A DNA stretch of 62,036 bases, taken from contig DATGLV010000032.1 in NCBI GenBank assembly GCA_035293945.1, positions 1 through 62,036 on the forward strand, written 5' to 3'. This DNA comes from VAZQ01 sp035293945 (GTDB taxonomy: Bacteria; Pseudomonadota; Alphaproteobacteria; Rhizobiales; Xanthobacteraceae). Below, piece by piece: positions 18,237-27,293 of the stretch (the stretch's first letter is position 1; the number at the start of each line of letters is the position of its first letter). Under the pieces are notes generated by a model. It worked only from the letters and a program-made list of their open reading frames with translations. It did no database searches and was not told the origin of the DNA. The position numbers and the translations under genes were made by a program.

Positions 18237-20389
18237 CTGCGCTTGCTCCTCGCTAGCTGCGCCTTCGCGGCCGCCACGACCTTCTCGGGTGTAAAGCCGA
18301 ATTTCGTAAGCAAATCCTTGAGCGGAGCGGATGCGCCGAAAGTATGCATCCCGATGACCGTACCATCGTGTCCTACATAGCGGTCCCAGCCGATGATCGA
18401 AGCCTGCTCGACCGCGACCCTTGCGGTCACATCCGGCGGGAGAACCGAGTCGCGATAGCTTTGCTCCTGTTGCTCGAACAGCTCCCACGACGGCATGCTT
18501 ATGACGCGCGCCGCTATTCCTTCCCTGACGAGCTCCTCATAGGCCTTAATGCACAGCATGATCTCGCTACCGGTGCCGATCAGCAGCAGCTCAGGCCGTC
18601 CGCCCGGCGCGTCGGCCAGCACATAGGCCCCGCGCGCGACGCCTGCGGCGCCCGCATAGCGGCTGCGATCCAGAGTAGGGATTGCCTGGCGAGTCAGCAC
18701 AAGGCAAGCGGGGTGGTGGCGGAGCCCCAAGATCACGCGCCAGGCTTCCACGACCTCATTGGCATCCGCCGGCCGCAGCGTGATGAGGCCCGGGATAGCG
18801 CGCAGCGCAACGAGTTGCTCCACCGGTTGGTGGGTGGGTCCGTCTTCACCCACGCCGATCGAATCATGCGTGAACACATAGATGACGGGCAGCTCCATCA
18901 GCGCCGCAAGCCGCATTGGCGGCTTCATGTAGTCGCTGAAGATGAGAAAAGTCGAGGCATAGGCGCGGATCTTCGATAGCGCGATTCCGTTCACCACGGC
19001 CCCCATAGCGTGCTCGCGAATCCCGAAATGCAGGTTGCGGCCGCCCGGATCGGCTGCCGACAGGTCGCCTGCGCCCTGGAAGATGAGCCGTGTCTTGGTC
19101 GACGGTGCGAGATCGGCTGCGCCGCCGATGAGCCAGGGATGTCGCTGCGCGATGGCGTTGAGCACCTTGCCGGCAGAGTCGCGTGAAGCGAGACCCTTGT
19201 CCGAGGCCGGGAACACCGGAAGGCTCGCATCCCAACCCGGGGGAAGCTCGCCGCGCTGCATGCGCTCGATCTCGTCCGCGAGCTCCGGATGTCGTCGCCG
19301 ATAGCTCTCGAAACAAGCTTGCCAGGCCTCCCGAAGCTCGCGCCCGCGCCGCCCGATGCCGGCGGCGAAAATCTCCCGCACGCCCTCGGGCACGAGGAAT
19401 TTGGCATCCTCTGGCCACCCATAGCTGCGCTTTGCCAAGCGGACCTCATCCTCGCCGAGCGGCTCGCCATGGGCGGCGTTCGTATCCTGCTTGTGCGGCG
19501 CCCCGTAGCCGATGTGGCTCTCGATGATGATGAGCGTTGGCCGGTCCTGGGCACGCGCGAAGCTTTGGATGCAGGAGGCGAGCCGTGCGGTGTCATTGGC
19601 ATCGCTCACGCGCTGCACGACCCAGCCATAGCCCATGAACCGCGTGGCCACGTCCTCGCTGAAGGCGAGCTCGGTGTGGCCCTCGATGCTGATGCGGTTG
19701 CTGTCGTAGATCCAGCACAGGTTGGCAAGCTGGAGGTGTCCGGCGAGCGAGGCCGCCTCGCTCGCCACCCCTTCCATCATGTCGCCGTCGCTGCAGAATG
19801 TGTAGACGTTGTAGTCGAAGATGGTGAAGCCGGGCCGGTTGAAATGCCGCGCCAGCCAGCGCGCCGCGATAGCCATGCCGACACTGTTGCCGCAGCCTTG
19901 TCCAAGCGGGCCGGTCGTGGCCTCGACGCCCGAGGTCAGACGGTATTCGGGATGGCCAGGGCATTTGCTGTCGAGCTGGCGAAAGCGCTTGATGTCGTCA
20001 AGCGTGACGGAGGGTTCGTCGAGGCGCTCATACTTTGCGTTGACGGCTTTGACGCCGGTGAGGTGCAACATTGAATACAGCAACATCGAGGCGTGGCCGT
20101 TCGACAGCACGAAGCGGTCGCGATTGGGCCAGATCGGGTCCTCGGGATCGAAGCGCAGGAAACGCTGCCAGAGCGTGAAGATCACCGGCGCGAGCGCCAT
20201 CGGCGTGCCGGGGTGGCCGGAATTGGCCTGCTGCACGGCATCCATCGACAGCGTGCGAATGGTGTTGATGCAAAGCTCGTCGGTCGCGGCGCCTGCTGAG
20301 TCCCCAATCGCGGGCGCCGCCGGGTCGCGGCTTTGGTCCTCTCTCCCTTCCAATACGTTCGGGTTTCCGCCCGGGGAGGGTTGCGTCAT
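18233..20389 (-). CDS. tkt: Transketolase
   Basis: This 718-residue TPP enzyme transfers two-carbon units in the pentose-phosphate pathway. Key stretches are ANSGHPGTPMALAP, the TPP motif SDGDMMEGV (Ser in place of the usual first Gly of GDG, as in some proteobacterial homologues), IYDSNRISIEGHT, and HDSIGVGEDGPTHQPVEQL in the pyrimidine domain. The chosen ATG gives MTQPSPGGN; the open frame extends to 20632 but the extra sequence is low-complexity and unlike the family. Its ribosome binding site is weak. It is the first gene of the five-gene operon. Confidence 0.95.
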   Translation of the reverse strand: MTQPSPGGNPNVLEGREDQSRDPAAPAIGDSAGAATDELCINTIRTLSMDAVQQANSGHPGTPMALAPVIFTLWQRFLRFDPEDPIWPNRDRFVLSNGHASMLLYSMLHLTGVKAVNAKYERLDEPSVTLDDIKRFRQLDSKCPGHPEYRLTSGVEATTGPLGQGCGNSVGMAIAARWLARHFNRPGFTIFDYNVYTFCSDGDMMEGVASEAASLAGHLQLANLCWIYDSNRISIEGHTELAFSEDVATRFMGYGWVVQRVSDANDTARLASCIQSFARAQDRPTLIIIESHIGYGAPHKQDTNAAHGEPLGEDEVRLAKRSYGWPEDAKFLVPEGVREIFAAGIGRRGRELREAWQACFESYRRRHPELADEIERMQRGELPPGWDASLPVFPASDKGLASRDSAGKVLNAIAQRHPWLIGGAADLAPSTKTRLIFQGAGDLSAADPGGRNLHFGIREHAMGAVVNGIALSKIRAYASTFLIFSDYMKPPMRLAALMELPVIYVFTHDSIGVGEDGPTHQPVEQLVALRAIPGLITLRPADANEVVEAWRVILGLRHHPACLVLTRQAIPTLDRSRYAGAAGVARGAYVLADAPGGRPELLLIGTGSEIMLCIKAYEELVREGIAARVISMPSWELFEQQEQSYRDSVLPPDVTARVAVEQASIIGWDRYVGHDGTVIGMHTFGASAPLKDLLTKFGFTPEKVVAAAKAQLARSKRR

Positions 20390-20594
20390 GTCGCATATCT
20401 CCACCCGCCGGCCCGCCTCGCTCGCGGCGCTGGATCGACACCTGCCATTGACGGCGCCGGCGCATTGCGTTTCCCCTTTCTCATAAGCCCCGGCAAGGGC
20501 ATGACGTTCCACCCCGGAACGGTTGGCGACCCAACCACCTTGCTGCGGAACCGCAAGGTGGTAAGCGCCAAGTCGGACGTGCCGAGCTGCATCG

Positions 20595-20924
20595 TCAGCC
20601 GGGCTGGGCAGCCTCGATGTGGACCACTTCATACAGGCACGGGTCGATTTCCCGCGCGAGCTCGCCGAAGCGCGGCCACTTCTTGCGGAACTCCGCCGAG
20701 TGGTGCGCGGCCATCAATTTATCGGCGCTGGCCCACTGCACGTAATTCATCACGTGGCTGCCGTCCCGGCTCTTGTGCAAGGCGACCGCGACGAAGCCCG
20801 GCTGCGTCGCCATGAACCGCGAGCGCTCGATCATAAGATCAAGCACCTCTTGCTGATTATCGGGCGGAAGCTTCACGCTGGTGATCTGCGTGACAATGCC
20901 GCTGTTTTCCCTGATGTCCGGCAT
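20595..20924 (-). CDS. Antibiotic-biosynthesis-monooxygenase-like (dimeric alpha-beta barrel) protein
   Basis: This 109-residue protein has the ABM/Dabb pattern: ITSVKLPPDNQQEVLDLM, then FVAVALHKSRDGSHVMNYVQWASADKL and a final strand CLYEVVHIEA. Such small ferredoxin-like dimers include quinol monooxygenases and heme-degrading enzymes, but many have unknown roles. A strong GGAGGAGG site lies just before the ATG. It is on the same strand as tkt, 205 bases upstream, and probably in its own unit. Confidence 0.75.
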   Translation of the reverse strand: MPDIRENSGIVTQITSVKLPPDNQQEVLDLMIERSRFMATQPGFVAVALHKSRDGSHVMNYVQWASADKLMAAHHSAEFRKKWPRFGELAREIDPCLYEVVHIEAAQPG

Positions 20925-21051
20925 GATGTCCTCCTCCGCAAGGTTGACAGAAGACAACGCCGGGGCCGCAGGTCTGGTTTCCGCCGATCGGGCCGGTGGC
21001 GAGCCGGCCAGCCCAACAGGTGCTCGCGGCGCGTTCGGCACGCCGAGCCTG

Positions 21052-21858
21052 ATGCTGTCCGGAGGACGCAACATCAGGTTCGAGGAGAGCTGGCTTAGGC
21101 GCGACGGTGCCCCAGCCGCCAACGAAAGCCTGGCCCACGATGCCGATGTAGCGTTCATTTCGTTGAGCGTGGCGGGTGCGCTCGAAAAGACTGTTGTGCC
21201 GAGCAGCGCCCTGATGGCGCGGACCAAGGTCCTTCCGCTCGTCGGCGAAGCGAGCTACGCAGCGGCGCTCATTCTCTCGAGCCTCAATTCCCCCATGGGC
21301 TTTTGCCGCGCCGCCGTGAGCCTTTATGCGGGAAAGACCGCCTGCCTGGCGGTGGGCGCAGAGGCGCAGCTCATCGCCATCGCGGCGTTCAGTATCGACA
21401 CACTCATAGGCTCGGCGCAGGAGATGGCCAGTCTGGCCGACTTCATCGCGAAACGAACAAGCGGATATCCGGTCGACTCTTTGCGCGAGGTATGGATCGA
21501 GAGCGGCCGGGTATCGAAGGATCTGATCGCAAAGATTCAGGCTCACCTCGCCCGCAGCGTGATTACCGGCTACAGCGCAGTCGAGGCCGGGCGGATCGCA
21601 CTCGCCAGCTACGACGCAGTTGCGGGCGTTGCGGGTGCGGTCGGCTTCGTCTTGCCCGGTGTCCATGTCGAGATTGTCGACGACGCCGGTGTCGCACTTC
21701 CCCCCGGCCAGGATGGCTGGATGCGCTGCAGAAGCGAATACTTTGCACGTGTATTCGCCGCCAACCATGCGGACCGGGCCGGTACTGCTGATGCGGCGTG
21801 GTGGCATTCTGGAGAGCGGGGTCGGCTCACCGGGGATGGTATGCTTTGCTTGAGTTGA
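21052..21858 (+). pseudogene. Truncated AMP-dependent acyl-CoA synthetase (remnant)
   Basis: The frame encodes about 268 residues that align by eye with the middle of ANL-family ligases. It has ITGYSAVEAG (the A5 Y-x-x-E motif), GAVGFVLPGVHVEIVDDAGVALPPGQDGW, SEYFARVFAANH, and AWWHSGERGRLTGDG in place of the usual TGD motif. The frame stops right after GDGMLCLS, so the whole C-terminal lid with the catalytic lysine is missing. The N-terminal part lacks a recognisable TSGTTGxPK loop (FISLSVAGALEKTVV at that place). Both ends are damaged, and it is unlikely to be active. Confidence 0.65.
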
Positions 21859-21868
21859 CCAGCGAGTC

Positions 21869-22750
21869 TTAAGCAGCCCGCGCCGCGATCGCCTCCGCGA
21901 TTGCCACGGTGCGGCGCGCCATGTCGGCATGCAGGCGCTCCACCATGCGACCGTCGAGCGCAACCACGCCCTTGCCGTGGTTCTCCGGCAGGTCGAAGGC
22001 GGCGATGATCTTGCGCGCCTGCGCGACCTCCGCGGCATCAGGCGAGAAGGCCGCGTTGCACGGCTCGATCTGATTGGGATGAATGAGCGTCTTGCCGTCA
22101 AAGCCGAGGTCGCGGGCCTGTGCGCATTCGGCTGCGAACCCTTCGGCATTGCCGAGATCGTTGTAGACGCCGTCGATGATTTCGACCCCGTATGCGCGTG
22201 CTGCCGCGACGCAAGTCATGAGCCAAGACAGCATACCGGCGCGGCCGGGCACGATCTTGGTGCGGGTATCCTTGGCAAGATCGTTGGTGCCCATCACGAA
22301 GGCGGCCAGGCGATTCTCCGGGTCGCGGGCAGCCGCGGCGATCCGCTCGGCCTGCAGCATGGCGAGCGGCGTTTCCATCATGGCCCAGATGCGGATCTCG
22401 TGACTGGCCGCTATCGATACAAGTCGCTCGATCACCACGTCGAACTGCTCTGGGCTCGATATTTTCGGCAGCAGGATCGCATCAGGCTTGGCGCGGGCGA
22501 TAATCTCGAGGTCATCGAGCCACCATTCGGTGTCGAGCCCGTTGATGCGCACCACCACCTCGCGCGGGGCGAACCCACCGGCCTTGACCGCACCGGCCAC
22601 CTGCTCGCGGGCCGCGCTCTTGGCCTGCGGGGCAACCGAATCCTCAAGATCGAGAATGATGGCATCGGCGGCAAGCGTGCGCGCCTTCTCGATGGCGCGG
22701 GCGTTGGAACCCGGCATGTACAGCACGCTACGGCGCGGACGGATGATCAT
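21869..22750 (-). CDS. HpcH/HpaI aldolase/citrate lyase family protein (CitE-like)
   Basis: This 293-residue TIM-barrel lyase has metal and CoA-site stretches AIILDLEDSVAP, EVVVRINGLDT, ILLPKISSPEQ and METPLAML (Glu metal ligand region), then AFVMGTNDLAKD and GKTLIHPNQIE. The family includes citrate lyase beta, citramalyl-CoA lyase and malyl-CoA thioesterase or lyase. The exact substrate cannot be read from sequence. I chose the ATG giving MIIRPRRSVLYMPG, the family start; the frame extends 24 codons upstream. It is convergent with the synthetase remnant. Confidence 0.85.
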   Translation of the reverse strand: MIIRPRRSVLYMPGSNARAIEKARTLAADAIILDLEDSVAPQAKSAAREQVAGAVKAGGFAPREVVVRINGLDTEWWLDDLEIIARAKPDAILLPKISSPEQFDVVIERLVSIAASHEIRIWAMMETPLAMLQAERIAAAARDPENRLAAFVMGTNDLAKDTRTKIVPGRAGMLSWLMTCVAAARAYGVEIIDGVYNDLGNAEGFAAECAQARDLGFDGKTLIHPNQIEPCNAAFSPDAAEVAQARKIIAAFDLPENHGKGVVALDGRMVERLHADMARRTVAIAEAIAARAA

Positions 22751-23032
22751 GGGAAGAGGCTCGCGGTTGGCCCGGCTCGCCAAGTCTAGCGCATGCCGGC
22801 TTTGCACCGAAGCCTGGTCCATTCGCCCTTACGCACCTTATTTGAGAAGTCCGGCCCCGAAGACGACGTCGCGCGGGAGAGCGCAACATTGCGCCGCAGG
22901 CTCGCGGCCTTTTGATCAGATTGCCTTATCGCCACAATTACTAAAGTCAATTTTACCTGATCGACTGGGGCCGGTAAGAAAGCAGACCTGCCTTCTGTCG
23001 CAATGGATTCCAATGACGACCGGGAGAGAACA

Positions 23033-25240
23033 ATGGATGACGTGACCAAGACCCAATGCCCGTTCACTCATGTGCGCACCAACCGTGATTGGTGGCCGAA
23101 CCAGCTGAATATTCAGGTTCTCCATCAGCAGTCTCCTCTGTCTGATCCGATGGGAGAGGCCTTCGACTACGCCAAAGAGTTCAAGACCCTCGACCTCAAT
23201 GCTGTGATCAAGGACCTGCAGGCCCTGATGACGCAGTCGCAGGAGTGGTGGCCGGCCGACTTCGGCCACTATGGTGGCTTGATGATCCGCATGGCGTGGC
23301 ACAGCGCCGGCACATACCGTATCGCCGACGGCCGCGGCGGCGCCGGCTCCGGGCAGCAGCGCTTCGCGCCGCTCAACAGCTGGCCTGACAACGCCAACCT
23401 CGACAAAGCGCGTCGGCTGTTGTGGCCGATCAAGCAAAAATACGGCCGGAAAATCTCCTGGGCCGACCTCATGGTTCTGGCCGGCAACGTCGCACTTGAG
23501 TCGATGGGCTTCAAGACGTTCGGCTTCGGCGGCGGGCGCGCCGATGTGTGGGAGCCGGAAGAGCTCTACTGGGGTCCGGAGGGGACGTGGCTGGGCGACG
23601 AGCGCTATTCAGGCGAGCGCGAGTTGCAAAATCCGCTCGGCGCCGTGCAGATGGGCCTGATCTATGTCAACCCGGCGGGCCCGAACGGTAACCCGGATCC
23701 GGTCGCGGCCGCCAAGGACATTCGTGAGACGTTCTTCCGCATGGCGATGAACGACGAGGAGACCGTCGCACTGATTGCCGGCGGCCATTCCTTCGGCAAG
23801 ACCCACGGCGCCGGCGATCCCTCGCTGGTCGGCCCAGAGCCGGAAGGCGCGGCGATCGAGGATCAGGGCCTCGGCTGGAAGAGCCGGCATGGCTCGGGTC
23901 TCGGCCCTGATGCCATTACGGGTGGCCCGGAGGTCACCTGGTCGCAGACGCCGACGCAGTGGAGCAACAACTTCTTCAAGAACCTGTTCGAAAACGAATG
24001 GGAGCTGACCAAGAGCCCGGCCGGCGTGCCGCAATGGAAAGCGAAGGGCGCCGCTGCCACGATCCCGGATGCATTCGACAAATCAAAGAAGCATGTGCCG
24101 ACCATGCTGACCACCGACCTATCGCTGCGCATGGACCCGGCTTATGAGAAGATCTCGCGGCGCTTCTACGAGCATCCGGATCAGTTCGCGGACGCGTTTG
24201 CCCGCGCTTGGTTCAAGCTCACGCACCGCGACATGGGGCCGATCCATCGCTACCTCGGCCCGCTGGTCCCGAAGGAGGTCCTGATTTGGCAAGACCCGAT
24301 CCCGGCGGTGGATCATCCGCTCGCTAGCGAAGCAGATATCGCTGGGCTGAAGTCCAAGATCCTCGGGGCTGGCCTGTCGGTCTCGCAGCTCGTCTCCACC
24401 GCATGGGCATCGGCCGCCACGTTCCGTGGCTCCGACAAGCGCGGCGGCGCGAACGGCGCGCGCATTCGCCTTGCCCCGCAAAAGGATTGGGACGTCAACC
24501 AACCGGCGCAGCTCGCCAAAGTCCTGCAGACGCTGGAGGCGATTCAGAGGTCGTTCAACGCCTCAGCCACCGGCGGCAAGAAGATTTCGCTGGCCGATCT
24601 GATCGTGCTCGGCGGCGGAGCGGCGATCGAGAAGGCCGCGAAGGACGCGGGCCACGACGTGAAGGTGCCGTTCACGCCCGGGCGCATGGATGCCTCGCAA
24701 GAGCAGACCGATGTCCCTTCGTTCGCGCCGCTAGAGCCGACCTCCGACGGCTTCCGCAACTACCTGCGCGGCAAGCAGCTGATGGCGCCGGAGGAGCTGT
24801 TGGTCGACCGGGCGCAGCTCTTGACCCTGACCGCGCCCGAAATGACGGTCTTGGTTGGCGGCCTGCGCGTGCTCGGTGCCAATGCGGCTGGGTCGAAGCA
24901 CGGCGTCTTCACCAAGGAGGTTGGCAAGCTTACCAACGACTTCTTCGTCAACCTCATCGACATGGGGACGGAGTGGCAGCCTATCGCCGGCCAAGATGGC
25001 GTGTACGAGGGGCGCGACCGCAAGACCAAGGCGGTCAAGTGGACCGGCACGCGCGTCGACCTGATCTTCGGCTCGCATTCGCAGCTGCGGGCAATCGCGG
25101 AAGTCTACGCCTCCGCCGATGCCAAGGAGAAGTTCGTGAAGGACTTCGTGGCGGCCTGGACCAAGGTGATGAACCTCGATCGCTTTGAGCTTGCGCGAAA
25201 GCCTCGCACGTCAGCATTTGCGGCGGCTGCGGCGGCGTGA
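23033..25240 (+). CDS. katG: Catalase-peroxidase
   Basis: This 735-residue heme enzyme removes hydrogen peroxide and has peroxidase activity. The distal site RMAWHSAGTYR includes Arg86, Trp89 and His90. The Met-Tyr-Trp adduct residues are present: Trp89, Tyr211 (LIYVNPAGPNG) and Met237 (FFRMAMNDEE). The proximal heme ligand is His252 in AGGHSFGKTHGAG. The degenerate C-terminal duplicate domain is complete. A GGGAGAG site precedes the ATG; an in-frame ATG at 23003 is an alternative. A strong terminator follows. No oxyR or fur gene is adjacent. Confidence 0.97.
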   Translation: MDDVTKTQCPFTHVRTNRDWWPNQLNIQVLHQQSPLSDPMGEAFDYAKEFKTLDLNAVIKDLQALMTQSQEWWPADFGHYGGLMIRMAWHSAGTYRIADGRGGAGSGQQRFAPLNSWPDNANLDKARRLLWPIKQKYGRKISWADLMVLAGNVALESMGFKTFGFGGGRADVWEPEELYWGPEGTWLGDERYSGERELQNPLGAVQMGLIYVNPAGPNGNPDPVAAAKDIRETFFRMAMNDEETVALIAGGHSFGKTHGAGDPSLVGPEPEGAAIEDQGLGWKSRHGSGLGPDAITGGPEVTWSQTPTQWSNNFFKNLFENEWELTKSPAGVPQWKAKGAAATIPDAFDKSKKHVPTMLTTDLSLRMDPAYEKISRRFYEHPDQFADAFARAWFKLTHRDMGPIHRYLGPLVPKEVLIWQDPIPAVDHPLASEADIAGLKSKILGAGLSVSQLVSTAWASAATFRGSDKRGGANGARIRLAPQKDWDVNQPAQLAKVLQTLEAIQRSFNASATGGKKISLADLIVLGGGAAIEKAAKDAGHDVKVPFTPGRMDASQEQTDVPSFAPLEPTSDGFRNYLRGKQLMAPEELLVDRAQLLTLTAPEMTVLVGGLRVLGANAAGSKHGVFTKEVGKLTNDFFVNLIDMGTEWQPIAGQDGVYEGRDRKTKAVKWTGTRVDLIFGSHSQLRAIAEVYASADAKEKFVKDFVAAWTKVMNLDRFELARKPRTSAFAAAAAA

Positions 25241-25265
25241 TCCGCAGCACAATCCTCCGGTAGCG

Positions 25266-25297
25266 AAAGGGCGGCCTTCTGCAGGCCGCCCTTTTTT
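25266..25297 (+). terminator. Rho-independent terminator after katG
   Basis: A perfect 12-bp stem (AAAGGGCGGCCT with AGGCCGCCCTTT) has a 5-base loop TCTGC and a run of six T. It starts 26 bases after the katG stop. This is the clearest intrinsic terminator in the window. Confidence 0.92.
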
Positions 25298-25460
25298 GGC
25301 CGTCGACCACCTGAGGGTTGTGAGTGGCAGCGGCCAGTCGCAGCAGATATCCCTCATTTGAGGGGTGTCGCGACTCGGGCTCACGCTGCATGTTGGGCTG
25401 CGGATCACCCCAAATCGCACAGGCCGCATGGTGGTGCCGCCGACTTGCCGCGATGTACCA

Positions 25461-25484
25461 CGAACTTCGGAAACGGGGCGCTAG
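25461..25484 (+). repeat. Solo copy of the candidate IS630 terminal sequence
   Basis: It matches 162-185 at 20 of 24 bases, including the first 14 and the final CTAG, with identical spacing. No transposase lies nearby, so it would be a solo end or decayed remnant. Confidence 0.4.
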
Positions 25485-25669
25485 TGCCGTTGACGCTGGA
25501 TACGCTCTATTCCCTCGCGGACCGGATCGAGCGCGCGGCCGCCATTCTCCTGGATAACAGCACGGACACGGAAGCCCTCGCGCCCGAGCTGAAAGACCTC
25601 ATTGTCCAGGCTCTACGCGAGTATGCCCGCCAAGCCGGCCGCGGAGGCGCCGCCCCAACTTCCAGCTGA
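25484..25669 (+). CDS. Small hypothetical protein
   Basis: This possible 61-residue protein starts at a GTG (MPLTLDTLYSLADRIE). It is predicted to be helical and acidic (AAAILLDNSTDTEALAPELKDLIVQALREYARQ). There is no good ribosome binding site and I do not recognise it. Codon use in this frame is consistent with the region, and the helix pattern argues for real coding. The start coincides with the end of the IS-like repeat, so the upstream part may have been replaced. Confidence 0.35.
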   Translation: MPLTLDTLYSLADRIERAAAILLDNSTDTEALAPELKDLIVQALREYARQAGRGGAAPTSS

Positions 25670-25955
25670 AGCAACCGAATTGAGCTGACGCTCTCAAACA
25701 GCGTGACCAAGGCCGCTGGCGCAACCGCAAACGCTCGGGCTGACGGACGCGCCGAGGCGCCGTGCTTGCGCAGGACTATCAGCTCCGCACACCCACCAAT
25801 CACCGTGTCCTAACGTCGCAATCGGTGCCGCATCAAGCCACTGCGCGTTAATTCCGACGCAGGGGCCACCAGTGCGGCTAGGGCGCTTTTGCCGAGTGCG
25901 CGGCCGCCGCTCTTGCAAGCACATCTATCGGCAACACCAAATCTGGGAGAACATC

Positions 25956-27065
25956 ATGCGCGTGAAGCATGCATTGCTGTTGACGGCCGCGGCCTTCGCC
26001 TTGGCTGCATCGGGGTCGGTCAACGCCGCCGGTCTGAACAAAACCGGAGAAATCACGATACCGGGCGAGCCACTGACGAGCTTCGACATCAGCTTCGTCA
26101 ACCAGAAGGACCAGCACTATCTTCTGGCCGACCGCAGCAACAAGTCGATCGATATCTTCGATGCCAGCGCTGACAAATACATCGGTCGTGTCGGGGGCTT
26201 CGTCGGGTTGATCAAGAATGGCGAAAAGGCGGTCAGCGACGAATCTGGGCCGAACGGTGTGGTAGTGGCGGGCGACGAGGCCTGGGCCGGCGACGGCGAT
26301 AGCACCGTCAAGATCATCGACCTCAAGACCATGAAGGTGGTGGATACGATCAAGACCGGCGGCAAGACTCGCCTGGACGAGGTTGCCTACGATCCGAAGG
26401 ATGAAGTCTTTATCGGCGTCAACGACGCCGAAAACCCTCCCTACGCCACGCTGATCTCGACGAAGCCGGACCACAAGGTGCTGGCCAAAGTCACTTTCGC
26501 CGACGCCAAGGATGGGGCCGAGCAGCCCGCCTACAATCCGGCGGACGGCAAATTCTACGTGGCGATCCCGCAGCTCGGGAGTGACGAGAAGAAGGGCGGG
26601 GTCGCCGTGATCGATCCCACCAGCGGCAAATTGCTGAAGACGCTGGAGGTAGACAACTGCAAGCCGAACGGACTGGCATTTGGACCGGACCAGAACTTCC
26701 TGTTGGGCTGCCAGGCAAACGGCAAGAAGGTCGGGTCGCCCATGCTTGTGGTCATGAATGCCCAAACCGGCAAGCTGGTTGCGGATATTCCCGACATCGG
26801 CGGGGCCGATATGGTCGCCTACAGCGCGAAGAACGGCCAATATTACTCCGCGTCCTCCAACTTCCAGCCGAGCCCGGTGCTAGGCGTGATCGATGCCAGG
26901 ACGAACAAGTTGGTGGACAAGGTGGCGATCACCGGTGGCAGCCCGCATTCGGTCGCAGTTGACGATGCCAATGGCCACGTCCTGCTTCCGGTCGGAAAGC
27001 CGAACGGTGGCTGCGGCTGCGTGCAGGTTTATTCGCCATCGTCGCCGAGCACCGCTGTCCGATAG
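25956..27065 (+). CDS. Secreted YncE/YVTN-type beta-propeller protein
   Basis: This 369-residue exported protein has a Sec signal peptide at 1-25 (ALLLTAAAFALAASGSVNAA). The rest is made of repeated blades, each with an aspartate-rich strand: SIDIFDASADKYIG, VKIIDLKTMKVVDTI, VAVIDPTSGKLLKTL, LVVMNAQTGKLVADI, LGVIDARTNKLVDKV. The pattern fits a 7-bladed propeller. The C-terminus has a CGC motif (GGCGCVQVY). Members bind partners or ligands in the periplasm; no enzymatic residues can be named. A GGGAGA site precedes the ATG. Confidence 0.8.
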   Translation: MRVKHALLLTAAAFALAASGSVNAAGLNKTGEITIPGEPLTSFDISFVNQKDQHYLLADRSNKSIDIFDASADKYIGRVGGFVGLIKNGEKAVSDESGPNGVVVAGDEAWAGDGDSTVKIIDLKTMKVVDTIKTGGKTRLDEVAYDPKDEVFIGVNDAENPPYATLISTKPDHKVLAKVTFADAKDGAEQPAYNPADGKFYVAIPQLGSDEKKGGVAVIDPTSGKLLKTLEVDNCKPNGLAFGPDQNFLLGCQANGKKVGSPMLVVMNAQTGKLVADIPDIGGADMVAYSAKNGQYYSASSNFQPSPVLGVIDARTNKLVDKVAITGGSPHSVAVDDANGHVLLPVGKPNGGCGCVQVYSPSSPSTAVR

Positions 27066-27293
27066 TCGGGCTACAGCTGCCATCCAGACCCGAGCCGCCA
27101 CGTTTCGGGGCTCGGGTTGCGCGGCTGGATGCTGCGAAAGAATTGACATTAGCTTTGCAACGAAAAATTCGAGCGCTTTTGCCGCGGCATCACGCAAGCT
27201 CGATCTTGAAACAATTGCATCTCAGTCGCGTTTTCGGGCCAACAGCCTGATTGCGTTTAGGCTGACGGAATGAGCGCCGGACGGAGGCGTTTC

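Noticed and set aside
21869..22750. Assignment of the CitE-like protein as L-malyl-CoA lyase Mcl1
   Set aside because: Its N-terminus (IIRPRRSVLYMPGSN) fits the CitE group rather than the Mcl1 start as I remember it. The substrate was left open.
22823..23032. OxyR or Fur operator upstream of katG
   Set aside because: The region is moderately AT-rich, but no spaced ATAG/CTAT tetranucleotides or Fur-box pattern could be identified by eye.
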